Shown here in pieces: positions 1 to 7,361 of a DNA stretch of 33,955 nt. The notes under the pieces are model-generated. The model was not told the origin of the DNA, searched no databases, and saw only the letters and a list, made by a program, of their open reading frames with translations. This stretch comes from an uncultured Muribaculaceae bacterium (GTDB lineage: Bacteria > Bacteroidota > Bacteroidia > Bacteroidales > Muribaculaceae): positions 1 to 33,955 of the forward strand of contig CAJUMR010000028.1 of assembly GCA_910587475.1 (NCBI GenBank), read 5' to 3'. Within the stretch, counting starts at the first letter, position 1. The number at the start of each line of letters is the position of its first letter. Both the position numbers and the translations under genes were made by a program.

Positions 1-54
1 GCCTCGCAGCACTCGCACCTGAAACGAGCGCGTCTACCATTCCGCCACCTGGGC
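1..54 (-). tRNA. tRNA-Leu (anticodon CAG), 5' part only, cut by window edge
   Basis: Read on the minus strand, the tRNA starts at 54 with GCCCAGGTGGCGGAATGG, the usual acceptor and D-arm sequence of bacterial leucine tRNAs. The anticodon stem is CTCGT/GCGAG around a 7-nt loop whose central CAG lies at 21-19, decoding CUG. The sequence then enters what should be the long variable arm of a class II tRNA. The 3' part, including the T arm and the acceptor 3' strand, lies outside the window. Identity is secure from the D-arm and anticodon; completeness cannot be judged. Confidence 0.93.
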
Positions 55-76
55 CTGCACTTTCTTAAATGCGATG

Positions 77-84
77 CAAAGATA
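77..84 (-). promoter_or_regulatory. Candidate -7 box for the tRNA-Leu
   Basis: On the minus strand 84-77 reads TATCTTTG, an exact match to the Bacteroidales -7 consensus TAnnTTTG. It would start transcription near 70, about 16 nt before the mature tRNA 5' end. I see no good TTTG -33 box at the expected spacing, so only the -7 element is claimed. Confidence 0.5.
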
Positions 85-127
85 GTTGTTTTTTGCGAAT
101 TTATCGACATGTTTGAGCGTTTTTTGC

Positions 128-135
128 TATTTTTG
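128..135 (+). promoter_or_regulatory. Candidate -7 box for rpiB
   Basis: Positions 128-135 read TATTTTTG, matching TAnnTTTG. Transcription would begin near 141, which excludes the in-frame ATG at 135 as a start and supports the ATG at 180. No convincing -33 TTTG lies 19-21 nt upstream, so this is tentative. Confidence 0.4.
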
Positions 136-179
136 TGCAAATTTTTCTTCTTATCCAACTTAAAATACACCCCACGACA

Positions 180-632
180 ATGTCGATTCTTATTGAAGAT
201 AAGCCTATTGGCTTTTGCAGCGACCACGCTGGCTACGAACTTAAATCTTTGATCGAAGGATATCTCGAAGCCGATGGCAAAACATTCATTGACTTTGGAA
301 CCCACAGCGCCGACAGCTGCGACTACCCCGACTTCGCCCATCCGTGCGCGATCGCAGTAGAGAGAGGAGATGTATATCCGGCTATCGCGATCTGCGGATC
401 AGGAAACGGCATCGGCATGACTCTCAACAAACATCAGGGCATACGTGCAGCGCTGTGCTGGGACGTCGAACTCGCCCGGTTGGCCCGCGCCCACAACAAC
501 GCAAACGTCCTTGTACTGCCGGCGCGTTTCATTGCCCCGGAACTGGCCATAAAGATTGTCGACACATTCCTCAACACAGAGTTTGAGGGAGGCCGCCATC
601 AGGCCCGCATCGACAAAATACCCGTGCGATGA
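180..632 (+). CDS. rpiB: Ribose-5-phosphate isomerase B (RpiB/LacAB family)
   Basis: This 150-residue cytosolic enzyme should interconvert ribose 5-phosphate and ribulose 5-phosphate in the non-oxidative pentose phosphate pathway. Visible family marks are the N-terminal SDHAGYELK phosphate-binding segment (about residues 14-22), YPDFA near residue 50, the catalytic cysteine in CGSGNGIGM (Cys72), and NKHQGIRAALC near residue 85. Length matches RpiB, usually about 145-150 residues. I chose ATG 180 over ATG 135 because 135 falls inside a putative -7 box and the extra residues are absent from the family. LacA/LacB-type specificity is possible but less likely without a lac cluster nearby. Confidence 0.92.
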   Translation: MSILIEDKPIGFCSDHAGYELKSLIEGYLEADGKTFIDFGTHSADSCDYPDFAHPCAIAVERGDVYPAIAICGSGNGIGMTLNKHQGIRAALCWDVELARLARAHNNANVLVLPARFIAPELAIKIVDTFLNTEFEGGRHQARIDKIPVR

Positions 633-686
633 TCTCGCGCAGCAGCGGCAATAAACCGCGATGCTGCAAGAATTTCGGCGCTAAAC

Positions 687-717
687 TTTGAATGATCACA
701 AAAATATCTTATCTTTG
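687..717 (+). promoter_or_regulatory. Bacteroidales housekeeping promoter for the PpiD-like gene
   Basis: TTTG at 687-690 and TATCTTTG at 710-717 are separated by 19 nt, matching the Bacteroidales vegetative promoter layout. Initiation near 723 gives a leader of about 50 nt to the ATG at 772. The upstream in-frame ATG at 688 lies inside this promoter and cannot be the start. Confidence 0.75.
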
Positions 718-771
718 TGCGCTTGTTCAGAGCCAATCACAGAATATAAACCAAACACTATAAACAATTCA

Positions 772-2868
772 ATGGCAACCTTAGAAAAAATCAGAAGCAA
801 ATCGGTGCTGCTCTTCGTGATCATCATCGTTGCATTGCTCGCGTTTATCCTTGGAGACTTCCTCACTTCCGGCCGCACATATTTCGGGTCGGGTACAGCT
901 GTAGCTGAAGCCAAAGGTAAAAAGATCGACTACACTCTTTATCAGCAACAGATGGAGCGCGCTCAGGAACAGTCGCGCAACTACAACAACGAAGTCGACA
1001 ACGACGAGCTCGCCCAGAACATGATTCAGGGACTTATCGGACAGGAACTTCTCAAACAAGAATATGAAGACCTCGGAATTCGTGTTTCCGACAACGAGAT
1101 TTCTGAAGCTATGACAGGAGTCATGCCTCATCCCGCCGCTCAGCAGTTCATCTACACCATGTCGCAGAATCTCGGCTTCGACCGCATCGACGGCAAAGCT
1201 GTGCTCGACGCGATCAAAAATCCCGCTAAGTACAACCTCCCCCTAGAAGCATCAAACCAACTCAGCGCCGCATGGGCTCAGACCGAACAGGACGTTGAAC
1301 AGGCTATGCTCCAGCAGAAATTCTACCGCCTCGTTCAGGGTCTCTTCACTGCCAACGAACTCGACGCCCGCAGCGTCTACAACGACAATGCTTCGACCCG
1401 CCATATCGCCTATGCAACCAAGGGCTACAACACCGTTGCAACTGAAGACGCTCAGGTGACCGACGCCGACATCAAGGCTGCATGGGAGAAAGACAAAAAC
1501 TCATATCGCATCGACGAAGAGACACGCATGGTCGACTACGTCTACGTTGTCATCGAGCCATCGGCTGCCGACCGTCTCGCCGGCCAACAGGCTGTTGAAG
1601 ATGCGATCGTTGCTCTCAATGCCACTGAAGGTCTCGCAGCAGTCGACGCCGACAGCCGCTTTGTTTCGACAAGCATGACTCAACCCGCATCACGCATCAC
1701 CGACAAGGCTCTCCGCGAATTTATCGTTTCAGCCGAAGACGGACAAGCACAGATCGTCACAAACACCCGCGACTCTTACCGCATTGCAAAACGCATAGCT
1801 TCGTCTGAACAAGTTGACTCAATCAACGTTTCGGTTCTCGGTCTGCGCAACGCATCTGATGCCGACAGCATCGTCGCAGCGCTCAAAGCCGGTGCAAAAT
1901 GGTCTGACTACGTTGCAGGCACCGACACTCAGGGTCAGGACAGCGTATGGGTATCTCTCGTAGGAGCCAACGTCGACAACCGACTTAAAGATGCATGGCT
2001 CGCAGCTGCCGTAGGTACCCCCACAGTCATCAACGACACAATCCAGGGTCAGCCTGTCGCTCAGATCTTCAAAGTCAACAAGCGCATCGCTCCCGTCACT
2101 GTCTACGATTACGCGGTTATCAACTACACCGTTGACCCCTCAAACGCAACTCTCGAAAAACTCAACACCGATCTCCGCACATTCATTGCCGCAAACTCTA
2201 ACGGCGAAGAATTCTCCAACAACGCTGCCGAAGCCGGATACTCAATCCTCTCTGCAAGCGTCAGCGCTTCTCAGCCCCACATCGCCAACGTTGCCGACAG
2301 CCGACAGGCCGTAAAATGGGTGATGGATGCAAAGAAAGGTCAGGTTTCGCCCGTCATCGGCGACAACAAGCAGTCCTATCTGATGGCAATCGCCGTTAAG
2401 GACATCTACGAAGACTTCATCCCCTGGAACGCTCCCGCGATCCGCGCCGAACTCGAACGTAAGGCATCTGTCAAGAAAGCCGGAGACAAACTTATCGCCG
2501 ACTTCGCAGGCAAAGCCAACGACGTACAGGGCTACGCCGATCTCTTCGGTGGTGAAGTCAGCGAAGGCGACGTGATATTTGTTTCGCCCCGTGTTGCGAC
2601 AATCGGCATCCGCGAAAGCGCTCTTCAGGGCGCAATTGCCGGAGCTGCCGAAGGCAAAGTCGTTGGACCCGTTGCAGGCAACAATTCGATCGTGGTGTTC
2701 GAAGTCAAGTCTGTATCCGACGAAAGCCGTCCCTACACATTCGACGAATACGCCCAGCGCTTCAACCGCACAATGGGCATCGGCATCGTCGATCCGTTCA
2801 AGATGCTTCTCGGCGACAACAAGATCGAAAACAACTCGCTCAACTTCATCCAGAGCATAGAGAACTAA
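772..2868 (+). CDS. PpiD/SurA-type peptidyl-prolyl isomerase, membrane-anchored
   Basis: This 698-residue protein starts MATLEKIRSKSVLLF, then one membrane helix (about residues 12-32) and a long periplasmic part. Residues about 40-240 resemble the SurA/PpiD N-terminal chaperone domain, including the QNMIQGLIGQELLKQEY helix and later helices. One or two diverged parvulin-like regions follow (about 260-360 and 540-650). The length and arrangement match Bacteroidota PpiD homologues, which assist folding of secreted and outer-membrane proteins. Isomerase activity itself is uncertain because the parvulin core is weakly conserved. The start was chosen from the promoter at 687-717. A large hairpin (2889-2926) follows the stop codon. 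Confidence 0.85.
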   Translation: MATLEKIRSKSVLLFVIIIVALLAFILGDFLTSGRTYFGSGTAVAEAKGKKIDYTLYQQQMERAQEQSRNYNNEVDNDELAQNMIQGLIGQELLKQEYEDLGIRVSDNEISEAMTGVMPHPAAQQFIYTMSQNLGFDRIDGKAVLDAIKNPAKYNLPLEASNQLSAAWAQTEQDVEQAMLQQKFYRLVQGLFTANELDARSVYNDNASTRHIAYATKGYNTVATEDAQVTDADIKAAWEKDKNSYRIDEETRMVDYVYVVIEPSAADRLAGQQAVEDAIVALNATEGLAAVDADSRFVSTSMTQPASRITDKALREFIVSAEDGQAQIVTNTRDSYRIAKRIASSEQVDSINVSVLGLRNASDADSIVAALKAGAKWSDYVAGTDTQGQDSVWVSLVGANVDNRLKDAWLAAAVGTPTVINDTIQGQPVAQIFKVNKRIAPVTVYDYAVINYTVDPSNATLEKLNTDLRTFIAANSNGEEFSNNAAEAGYSILSASVSASQPHIANVADSRQAVKWVMDAKKGQVSPVIGDNKQSYLMAIAVKDIYEDFIPWNAPAIRAELERKASVKKAGDKLIADFAGKANDVQGYADLFGGEVSEGDVIFVSPRVATIGIRESALQGAIAGAAEGKVVGPVAGNNSIVVFEVKSVSDESRPYTFDEYAQRFNRTMGIGIVDPFKMLLGDNKIENNSLNFIQSIEN

Positions 2869-2888
2869 TAGTCACTCTGACGACATTT

Positions 2889-2926
2889 CGGCGCCGGGGT
2901 CAGATCAACCATCTGCTCCGGCGTCG
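2889..2926 (+). terminator. Long imperfect hairpin after the PpiD-like gene
   Basis: Arms 2889-2905 and 2911-2926 pair over 16 base pairs with one bulged base (2900), two G-U pairs and a 5-nt loop. It sits 20 nt after the ppiD-like stop codon and 19 nt before the next start codon. No T-run follows, so it may be an atypical terminator, an attenuator, or an mRNA 3'-end stabiliser or processing site. Confidence 0.5.
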
Positions 2927-2945
2927 AATGGTATTATACATAACC

Positions 2946-3647
2946 ATGCCAAAGCTATATCTTTTCCCGGTTCCGATGGGCGATACCCCGCCCGCAGATG
3001 TACTGCCGCAGCTCAACCTCACCCTGCTTTCCGGAGTGCGCTACTTCGTTGTCGAGAACCTTAGATCTGCGCGCCGCTTTCTCAAAGCATGCGACAAATC
3101 GATCGATATCGACAGCCTGCATTTCGTCGAGCTCAACGAGCACACTCCGCAGTCGGAAGTGGCCGCTATGCTCGAGCCCATGCGGCATAACCACGACATT
3201 GGCGTCATCAGCGAAGCAGGATGCCCGGCTGTAGCCGATCCCGGCGCTGACCTTGTGGCGGTGGCCCAGCAACGCGGCTACGAAGTCGTACCGCTGGTCG
3301 GGCCGTCGAGCATAATCATGTCGCTCATGGCTTCGGGGTTCAACGGTCAATCTTTTGCCTTCTGCGGCTATCTGCCGGTCGACGATGCGCGGCGCGCAAC
3401 TGCATTCAAGGAAATGGAACGCCGCATCAGACGCGAACGCCAGACCCAGATATTCATCGAAACCCCTTACCGCAACCATCGACTCATCGAAGACATCTGC
3501 CGCCGACTGCCGGCCGACATGCTCCTCTGCGTCGCATCCGACATCAGCGGACCTCGCCAATCGATCGTCACACGCTCTCTCGGAGAGTGGGAAAAAGCGA
3601 CTTACCACTACGAAAAGATACCTACAATTTTCCTCCTCTACAGTTGA
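2946..3647 (+). CDS. Short RsmI-like SAM-dependent methyltransferase
   Basis: This 233-residue tetrapyrrole-methylase-fold protein resembles RsmI, which 2'-O-methylates C1402 of 16S rRNA. Visible blocks are the N-terminal LFPVPMGDTPP (an RsmI-type P[TV]PxGD block), a SEAGCPAVADPGADLVA segment around residues 91-107 like RsmI's SDAG.P.isDPG, and VPLVGPSSIIMSLMASGF. It lacks the C-terminal extension of canonical RsmI, and Bacteroidota commonly carry such a short paralogue next to a full RsmI elsewhere. ATG 2946 is chosen over 2928 because the family begins at MPKLYLFP. The substrate may therefore not be C1402. It lies 28 nt ahead of the metallo-hydrolase gene, probably co-transcribed. Confidence 0.85.
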   Translation: MPKLYLFPVPMGDTPPADVLPQLNLTLLSGVRYFVVENLRSARRFLKACDKSIDIDSLHFVELNEHTPQSEVAAMLEPMRHNHDIGVISEAGCPAVADPGADLVAVAQQRGYEVVPLVGPSSIIMSLMASGFNGQSFAFCGYLPVDDARRATAFKEMERRIRRERQTQIFIETPYRNHRLIEDICRRLPADMLLCVASDISGPRQSIVTRSLGEWEKATYHYEKIPTIFLLYS

Positions 3648-3675
3648 TTGATTATTAACCCGCACCACAATCATA

Positions 3676-4713
3676 ATGTCAGACTTAAAACGCTCACGCC
3701 GACTTTCACGACCGTTAGACGATCTGCCCGGGTTGTTCGACTTCGTCGACATAAGCCGCGATGACATCGCCGGCAACATCATCACCAGGCAAATCGAAAG
3801 GAAAACGATCTCTGATGGCGAAATCCCCGACCTTGACCAAAGCAAGATCAAGCCGCGCCACGCTATGAGATTCATGTCGTTCGGAAGCGGAAGCAGCGGC
3901 AACTGCGCCTACATCGGCACATCAAGAAGCGGCATTCTCATCGACGCGGGCATTGAAGGCAAATTTGTCACAGACCAACTCCTCCACAACGGCATCGACG
4001 CCAGTGCAATCAAAGGCATTATTCTCACCCACGATCATAGCGATCACGTCAAATATGCCTATTCACTTCTGAGATACAACCGTCACATGAATCTCTACTG
4101 CACGCCCAAGACCCTCAACGGCCTGCTTCGACGTCACAGCATCTCCCGACGTATCAAAGACTACCACACCCCGATATACAAAGAATTCCCGTTTGAGATC
4201 GATGATCTCACAATCACACCGTTCGAAGTCTCACACGACGGCACTGACAACGTCGGTTTCTCGATCGAGGCGGCCGGACTGCGTCTGGTCGTAGTCACGG
4301 ACACCGGCTACATCACCGAGCGCGCCGACTACTACATGCGCATGGCCGACGCTCTGATGATCGAAGCCAACTACGATGCCGAAATGCTACGCCACGGACC
4401 CTACCCCGAGCATCTCAAAGCACGGATTGCATCGGAGACCGGACACCTTGACAATGCAGACACCGCGGCATATCTGGCGCGTATCGCCTCCCCGAAACTC
4501 AAGGACGTAATGCTCTGTCACCTCAGCCACGACAACAATTGCCCGGAAATAGCCATCGACACAGTTAAAAACGCCATTCAATCAACCGGAATAAAAGTGG
4601 CCGATCAATCATCTGAAGATGGCCTCCATCTCAGCGCCCTACCCCGATTTGCCACCTCTCGAATGTTTATATTCCACAACCCAGAATACGATCAACCTAA
4701 TAATGCAGATTAA
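3676..4713 (+). CDS. Metallo-beta-lactamase-fold hydrolase (WalJ/YycJ-like)
   Basis: The protein carries MRFMSFGSGSSGN (residues 64-76), characteristic of the WalJ/YycJ branch, and the dinuclear-metal motif THDHSDH near residue 118. Later metal ligands fit VTDTGYITE and CHLSHDNN. The family is predicted to act as a phosphodiesterase or nuclease in the cytosol. The usual family start corresponds to Met64 (ATG 3865). The first 63 residues here are an extra charged segment whose codon use looks coding, so I keep the longer start but note 3865 as an alternative. It shares direction and short spacing with the RsmI-like gene upstream and the esterase 19 nt downstream. Confidence 0.85.
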   Translation: MSDLKRSRRLSRPLDDLPGLFDFVDISRDDIAGNIITRQIERKTISDGEIPDLDQSKIKPRHAMRFMSFGSGSSGNCAYIGTSRSGILIDAGIEGKFVTDQLLHNGIDASAIKGIILTHDHSDHVKYAYSLLRYNRHMNLYCTPKTLNGLLRRHSISRRIKDYHTPIYKEFPFEIDDLTITPFEVSHDGTDNVGFSIEAAGLRLVVVTDTGYITERADYYMRMADALMIEANYDAEMLRHGPYPEHLKARIASETGHLDNADTAAYLARIASPKLKDVMLCHLSHDNNCPEIAIDTVKNAIQSTGIKVADQSSEDGLHLSALPRFATSRMFIFHNPEYDQPNNAD

Positions 4714-4732
4714 TTTCAAACTAAATCCGATC

Positions 4733-5983
4733 ATGAAAAAATCACTTCTTGCATCACTTGCCATGACTGTGGCCATGGCGACAGCTGCCAATGACTTCGA
4801 CTTCTCATTTGCACAACCGTTCGGAAACTGGTGGACAGCTCCCGAGCAGCCTTCGCTCGATCTCAAGGCCGTCAACACCACCTCCAGCCAATCGACATGC
4901 GAAGTATCCATGACCATCAACACCGACTTCGGCCAACCGGTCTACACCTTAACCCAATCGGTCGATGTTGCTCCGGGCGACTCATGCAAGATGGCATTCA
5001 AATTCAATCTCGAGCCCGGCTTCTATCACTGCACATTCACATCCGGATCTACATATCTTACAGAATTCAACATCGGCTACGAACCCGAACGCATTGTTTC
5101 GCCGGCCGACTATCAGCCCGACTTCGTTGAATTCTGGCAACGCGCCCGCGCCGATCTCGACACGATCGCGCCGGAGTTTGCCATGCAACGCTTCCCCGAA
5201 CAGGACACCGAGAAAAGCCTTGCCTATAAAGTCACCATGCGCTCGATCGGCAACGAACAGCTGACCGCATTCCTCATGACGCCGAAAAAGAAAGGAAAAT
5301 ACCCCGCAATCATCAACTACATGGGCTACGGCAGCGGCCCGGCGTTCTGCGACTTTCTGCCGGCCTACGATGGTGAGTTCATCTACTTCCAGCAGAACAT
5401 CCGAGGCCAGGGACTGAACAAAGACACCAACACGCACGGCGAATGGATGGTCGAAAATATCGATGACATCGAAAACTACTACTATCGCAACGCTTTCATG
5501 GACGCCGTGCGAGGAGTCGATTTCGTATTCTCGCTGCCGATGTTCGACGGTGTCAATCTGTTTGCCGAAGGCGGCAGTCAGGGCGGCGCATTGACCCTCG
5601 CAGCAACAGCGCTCGACAAACGCATCATTGCTGCCGCTCCGTTCATTCCATTCCTCAGCGACTTTCCCGATTACTTCAATCTATCTGGTTGGATCGGCGG
5701 CACATTCCGCAATGCGGCCAAAGACAAAGGCATGACCGACACTCAGCTGTTGCGCAACCTTTCATATTTCGACATCAAGAACCTTGCCAAGCTGATCGAC
5801 GTTCCGGTGATCATGGCCGTAGGCCTTCAGGACACCACTTGCCCGCCTCACACCAACTTCTCTGGATACAACAACATATCCTCACCAAAGCAATTCATCA
5901 TCTATCCCGACAAAGGCCACGGCGTACCACGCCCCGACTGGGATAACGCCCACATCAGCTTCTTCAGACGCTACATGAAGTAA
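4733..5983 (+). CDS. Secreted acetyl-xylan esterase / cephalosporin-C deacetylase family (CE7)
   Basis: This 416-residue protein has a signal peptide (MKKSLLASLAMTVAMATA, cut around residues 18-20), an N-terminal beta-rich region of about 100 residues and an AXE1 alpha/beta-hydrolase domain. The catalytic triad is visible: Ser282 in GGSQGG, Asp367 in GLQDTTCPP and His396 in KGHG, plus the CE7 RGQG motif. The family removes acetyl groups from xylo-oligosaccharides and other small acetylated substrates, here in the periplasm or at the surface. ATG 4733 is chosen because it begins the signal peptide; longer readings run back into the upstream gene. There are no glycan-utilisation partners beside it, so the natural substrate is open. 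Confidence 0.88.
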   Translation: MKKSLLASLAMTVAMATAANDFDFSFAQPFGNWWTAPEQPSLDLKAVNTTSSQSTCEVSMTINTDFGQPVYTLTQSVDVAPGDSCKMAFKFNLEPGFYHCTFTSGSTYLTEFNIGYEPERIVSPADYQPDFVEFWQRARADLDTIAPEFAMQRFPEQDTEKSLAYKVTMRSIGNEQLTAFLMTPKKKGKYPAIINYMGYGSGPAFCDFLPAYDGEFIYFQQNIRGQGLNKDTNTHGEWMVENIDDIENYYYRNAFMDAVRGVDFVFSLPMFDGVNLFAEGGSQGGALTLAATALDKRIIAAAPFIPFLSDFPDYFNLSGWIGGTFRNAAKDKGMTDTQLLRNLSYFDIKNLAKLIDVPVIMAVGLQDTTCPPHTNFSGYNNISSPKQFIIYPDKGHGVPRPDWDNAHISFFRRYMK

Positions 5984-5993
5984 ACCCGAAGGA

Positions 5994-6701
5994 TCACCTC
6001 ATCTTTGTCACTCCGATCGACAATACACTGACCGACGCGGGCGACGAAGATGAGGTCACTGCATCAACACATTCGTGTATCGTCGACCCCGTCGTAATGA
6101 TGTCATCTACGATGGCCACACGGAGTCCGTCGAGTTCCGCCCCATGCTCCACCGCAAAACTTCCCTTGACATTGGCATAACGGTCATAACCTCCGCGCCG
6201 AGTCTGTGTGCTGTGCGACCTTACTGCGACAATATTGTCGCCGACATCGCATCCCAGTTGACCGGCTAAGCCGCGCGCCACCTCAAGGCTCTGGTTGTAG
6301 CCACGCTTGAGCAGCTTGTCGCGATGCAACGGCACAGGAAGAAGCACATCAAAACATCCGGCCAGGCCGTCTGCGGCCAACTCAAGACCATACAATCGCC
6401 CGAGTTTCCTCGCGGTCAACGGCCTGTCGCCATACTTTGCTTCATGAACCAGCCTCGCATACGGACTGTCGCGGTAATAGTAGAACCAACCCGCCGCAAC
6501 ATCTATGCTATTCTTCCCACCGACCCTCTGATGGACCGTATTGAAGACCTCCCTGTGTAGCCTCGTCCGTGGCAAATCAGCCATACAGCTCGCACAAAGC
6601 AAATCCTCTCCCACGGCCAACGAGCAACCGCACACCCGGCATGTACGGGGGAAAAACGCGTCAAGCGATGCAGACACCATCGTCCGCACAGCGCGCCACA
6701 T
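5994..6701 (-). CDS. ComF family phosphoribosyltransferase-like protein
   Basis: The 235-residue protein begins with a four-cysteine zinc motif (CRVCGCSLAVGEDLLCASC, about residues 15-33) followed by a phosphoribosyltransferase-fold domain whose PRPP-loop VAIVDDIITTGST is complete. The family-specific LPVPLHRDKLLKRGYNQS segment is present. ComF is needed for DNA uptake in competent bacteria, but the homologue is widespread in non-competent species and its biochemical role is unsettled. The start at 6701 (MWRAVRTM) is favoured because the promoter at 6758-6788 would start transcription near 6752, downstream of the alternative ATG at 6794. Its stop codon lies 10 nt from the convergent esterase. 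Confidence 0.9.
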   Translation of the reverse strand: MWRAVRTMVSASLDAFFPRTCRVCGCSLAVGEDLLCASCMADLPRTRLHREVFNTVHQRVGGKNSIDVAAGWFYYYRDSPYARLVHEAKYGDRPLTARKLGRLYGLELAADGLAGCFDVLLPVPLHRDKLLKRGYNQSLEVARGLAGQLGCDVGDNIVAVRSHSTQTRRGGYDRYANVKGSFAVEHGAELDGLRVAIVDDIITTGSTIHECVDAVTSSSSPASVSVLSIGVTKMR

Positions 6702-6757
6702 ACCTTTGTTTCTACTCTTTATCAAATCAATGGTTATCAGAGGGTGGTTAATAGCGT

Positions 6758-6788
6758 CAAAGTTATAATATAATTTGATAACACCAAA
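6758..6788 (-). promoter_or_regulatory. Promoter of comF, divergent arrangement
   Basis: On the minus strand TTTG at 6788-6785 and TAACTTTG at 6765-6758 are separated by exactly 19 nt. Initiation near 6752 gives a leader of about 50 nt to the comF start at 6701. It lies back to back with the plus-strand promoter at 6817-6847, with their -33 boxes about 28 nt apart. Confidence 0.7.
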
Positions 6789-6816
6789 ATACATCGTCCC
6801 TCTTTACCTGATGTAT

Positions 6817-6847
6817 TTTGTGGTTAGAGCATAATGTCGTAAATTTG
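6817..6847 (+). promoter_or_regulatory. Promoter immediately upstream of the unknown membrane protein gene
   Basis: TTTG at 6817-6820 and TAAATTTG at 6840-6847 are separated by 19 nt, a full consensus match. The ATG at 6855 is only 7 nt past the box, so the transcript would start at or within a few bases of the start codon, suggesting a leaderless mRNA. Confidence 0.65.
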
Positions 6848-6854
6848 ATGCCGT

Positions 6855-7361
6855 ATGATAACACTTCCACTAATAATCGCCGCCGGCATATTCAACACCG
6901 TAGAGTTTTACGTCATCGTCAGCGTCATAGCTGCAGCTGTCGTAGCTGTTGTCTCATTGCCCGAACGCAAAGGCGAAGTGAAGCAGCACCTCCTCGCCGG
7001 CGATCTCATCGCATCAAACGCTCAGACCGACACCGCCGGACCAGGCCACGGTTCAATATCATTCCAGGTCCACGAAGGAAACATTGTCAGCCTGCGTCGC
7101 GACGGACTCAAAGGCGTCAACATGGACGGCGCCGTCTCGCTTGCCGTAAAAGTATCGGGGTTTGACATTGTGATCGAAGAACGCATCTCCCACGGAGCAT
7201 GGTCATCGCTCGGTTCGGCCGACAGTGCCGTATTCTATCTCGATTTTCTGGCACCCGAATGGTATCACATCCGCTATGAAAGCGAACTTTACGGCGAACA
7301 CGCATCGCTGACCCTCCACGTTCGCGAAGGCATCAAACTGACTAAAAATCTGATTCACTGA
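6855..7361 (+). CDS. Unknown protein with N-terminal membrane segment
   Basis: I do not recognise this 168-residue protein. Residues about 3-35 are strongly hydrophobic and would form one long or two short membrane helices. The remaining 130 residues alternate polar and hydrophobic positions in a way suggesting beta strands (FDIVIEERISHGAW, SAVFYLDFLAPEWYHIRYESE). No catalytic motif is apparent. Codon use matches the neighbours, which argues for a real gene, and it has a consensus promoter directly before the ATG. Its stop codon abuts that of the convergent mgtE with no intergenic base. Confidence 0.75.
   Translation: MITLPLIIAAGIFNTVEFYVIVSVIAAAVVAVVSLPERKGEVKQHLLAGDLIASNAQTDTAGPGHGSISFQVHEGNIVSLRRDGLKGVNMDGAVSLAVKVSGFDIVIEERISHGAWSSLGSADSAVFYLDFLAPEWYHIRYESELYGEHASLTLHVREGIKLTKNLIH

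Noticed and set aside
2955..3902. Long open frame of 315 codons on the minus strand
   Set aside because: It is antisense to the RsmI-like and WalJ-like genes, both of which show clear family motifs; it is a by-product of their codon pattern.
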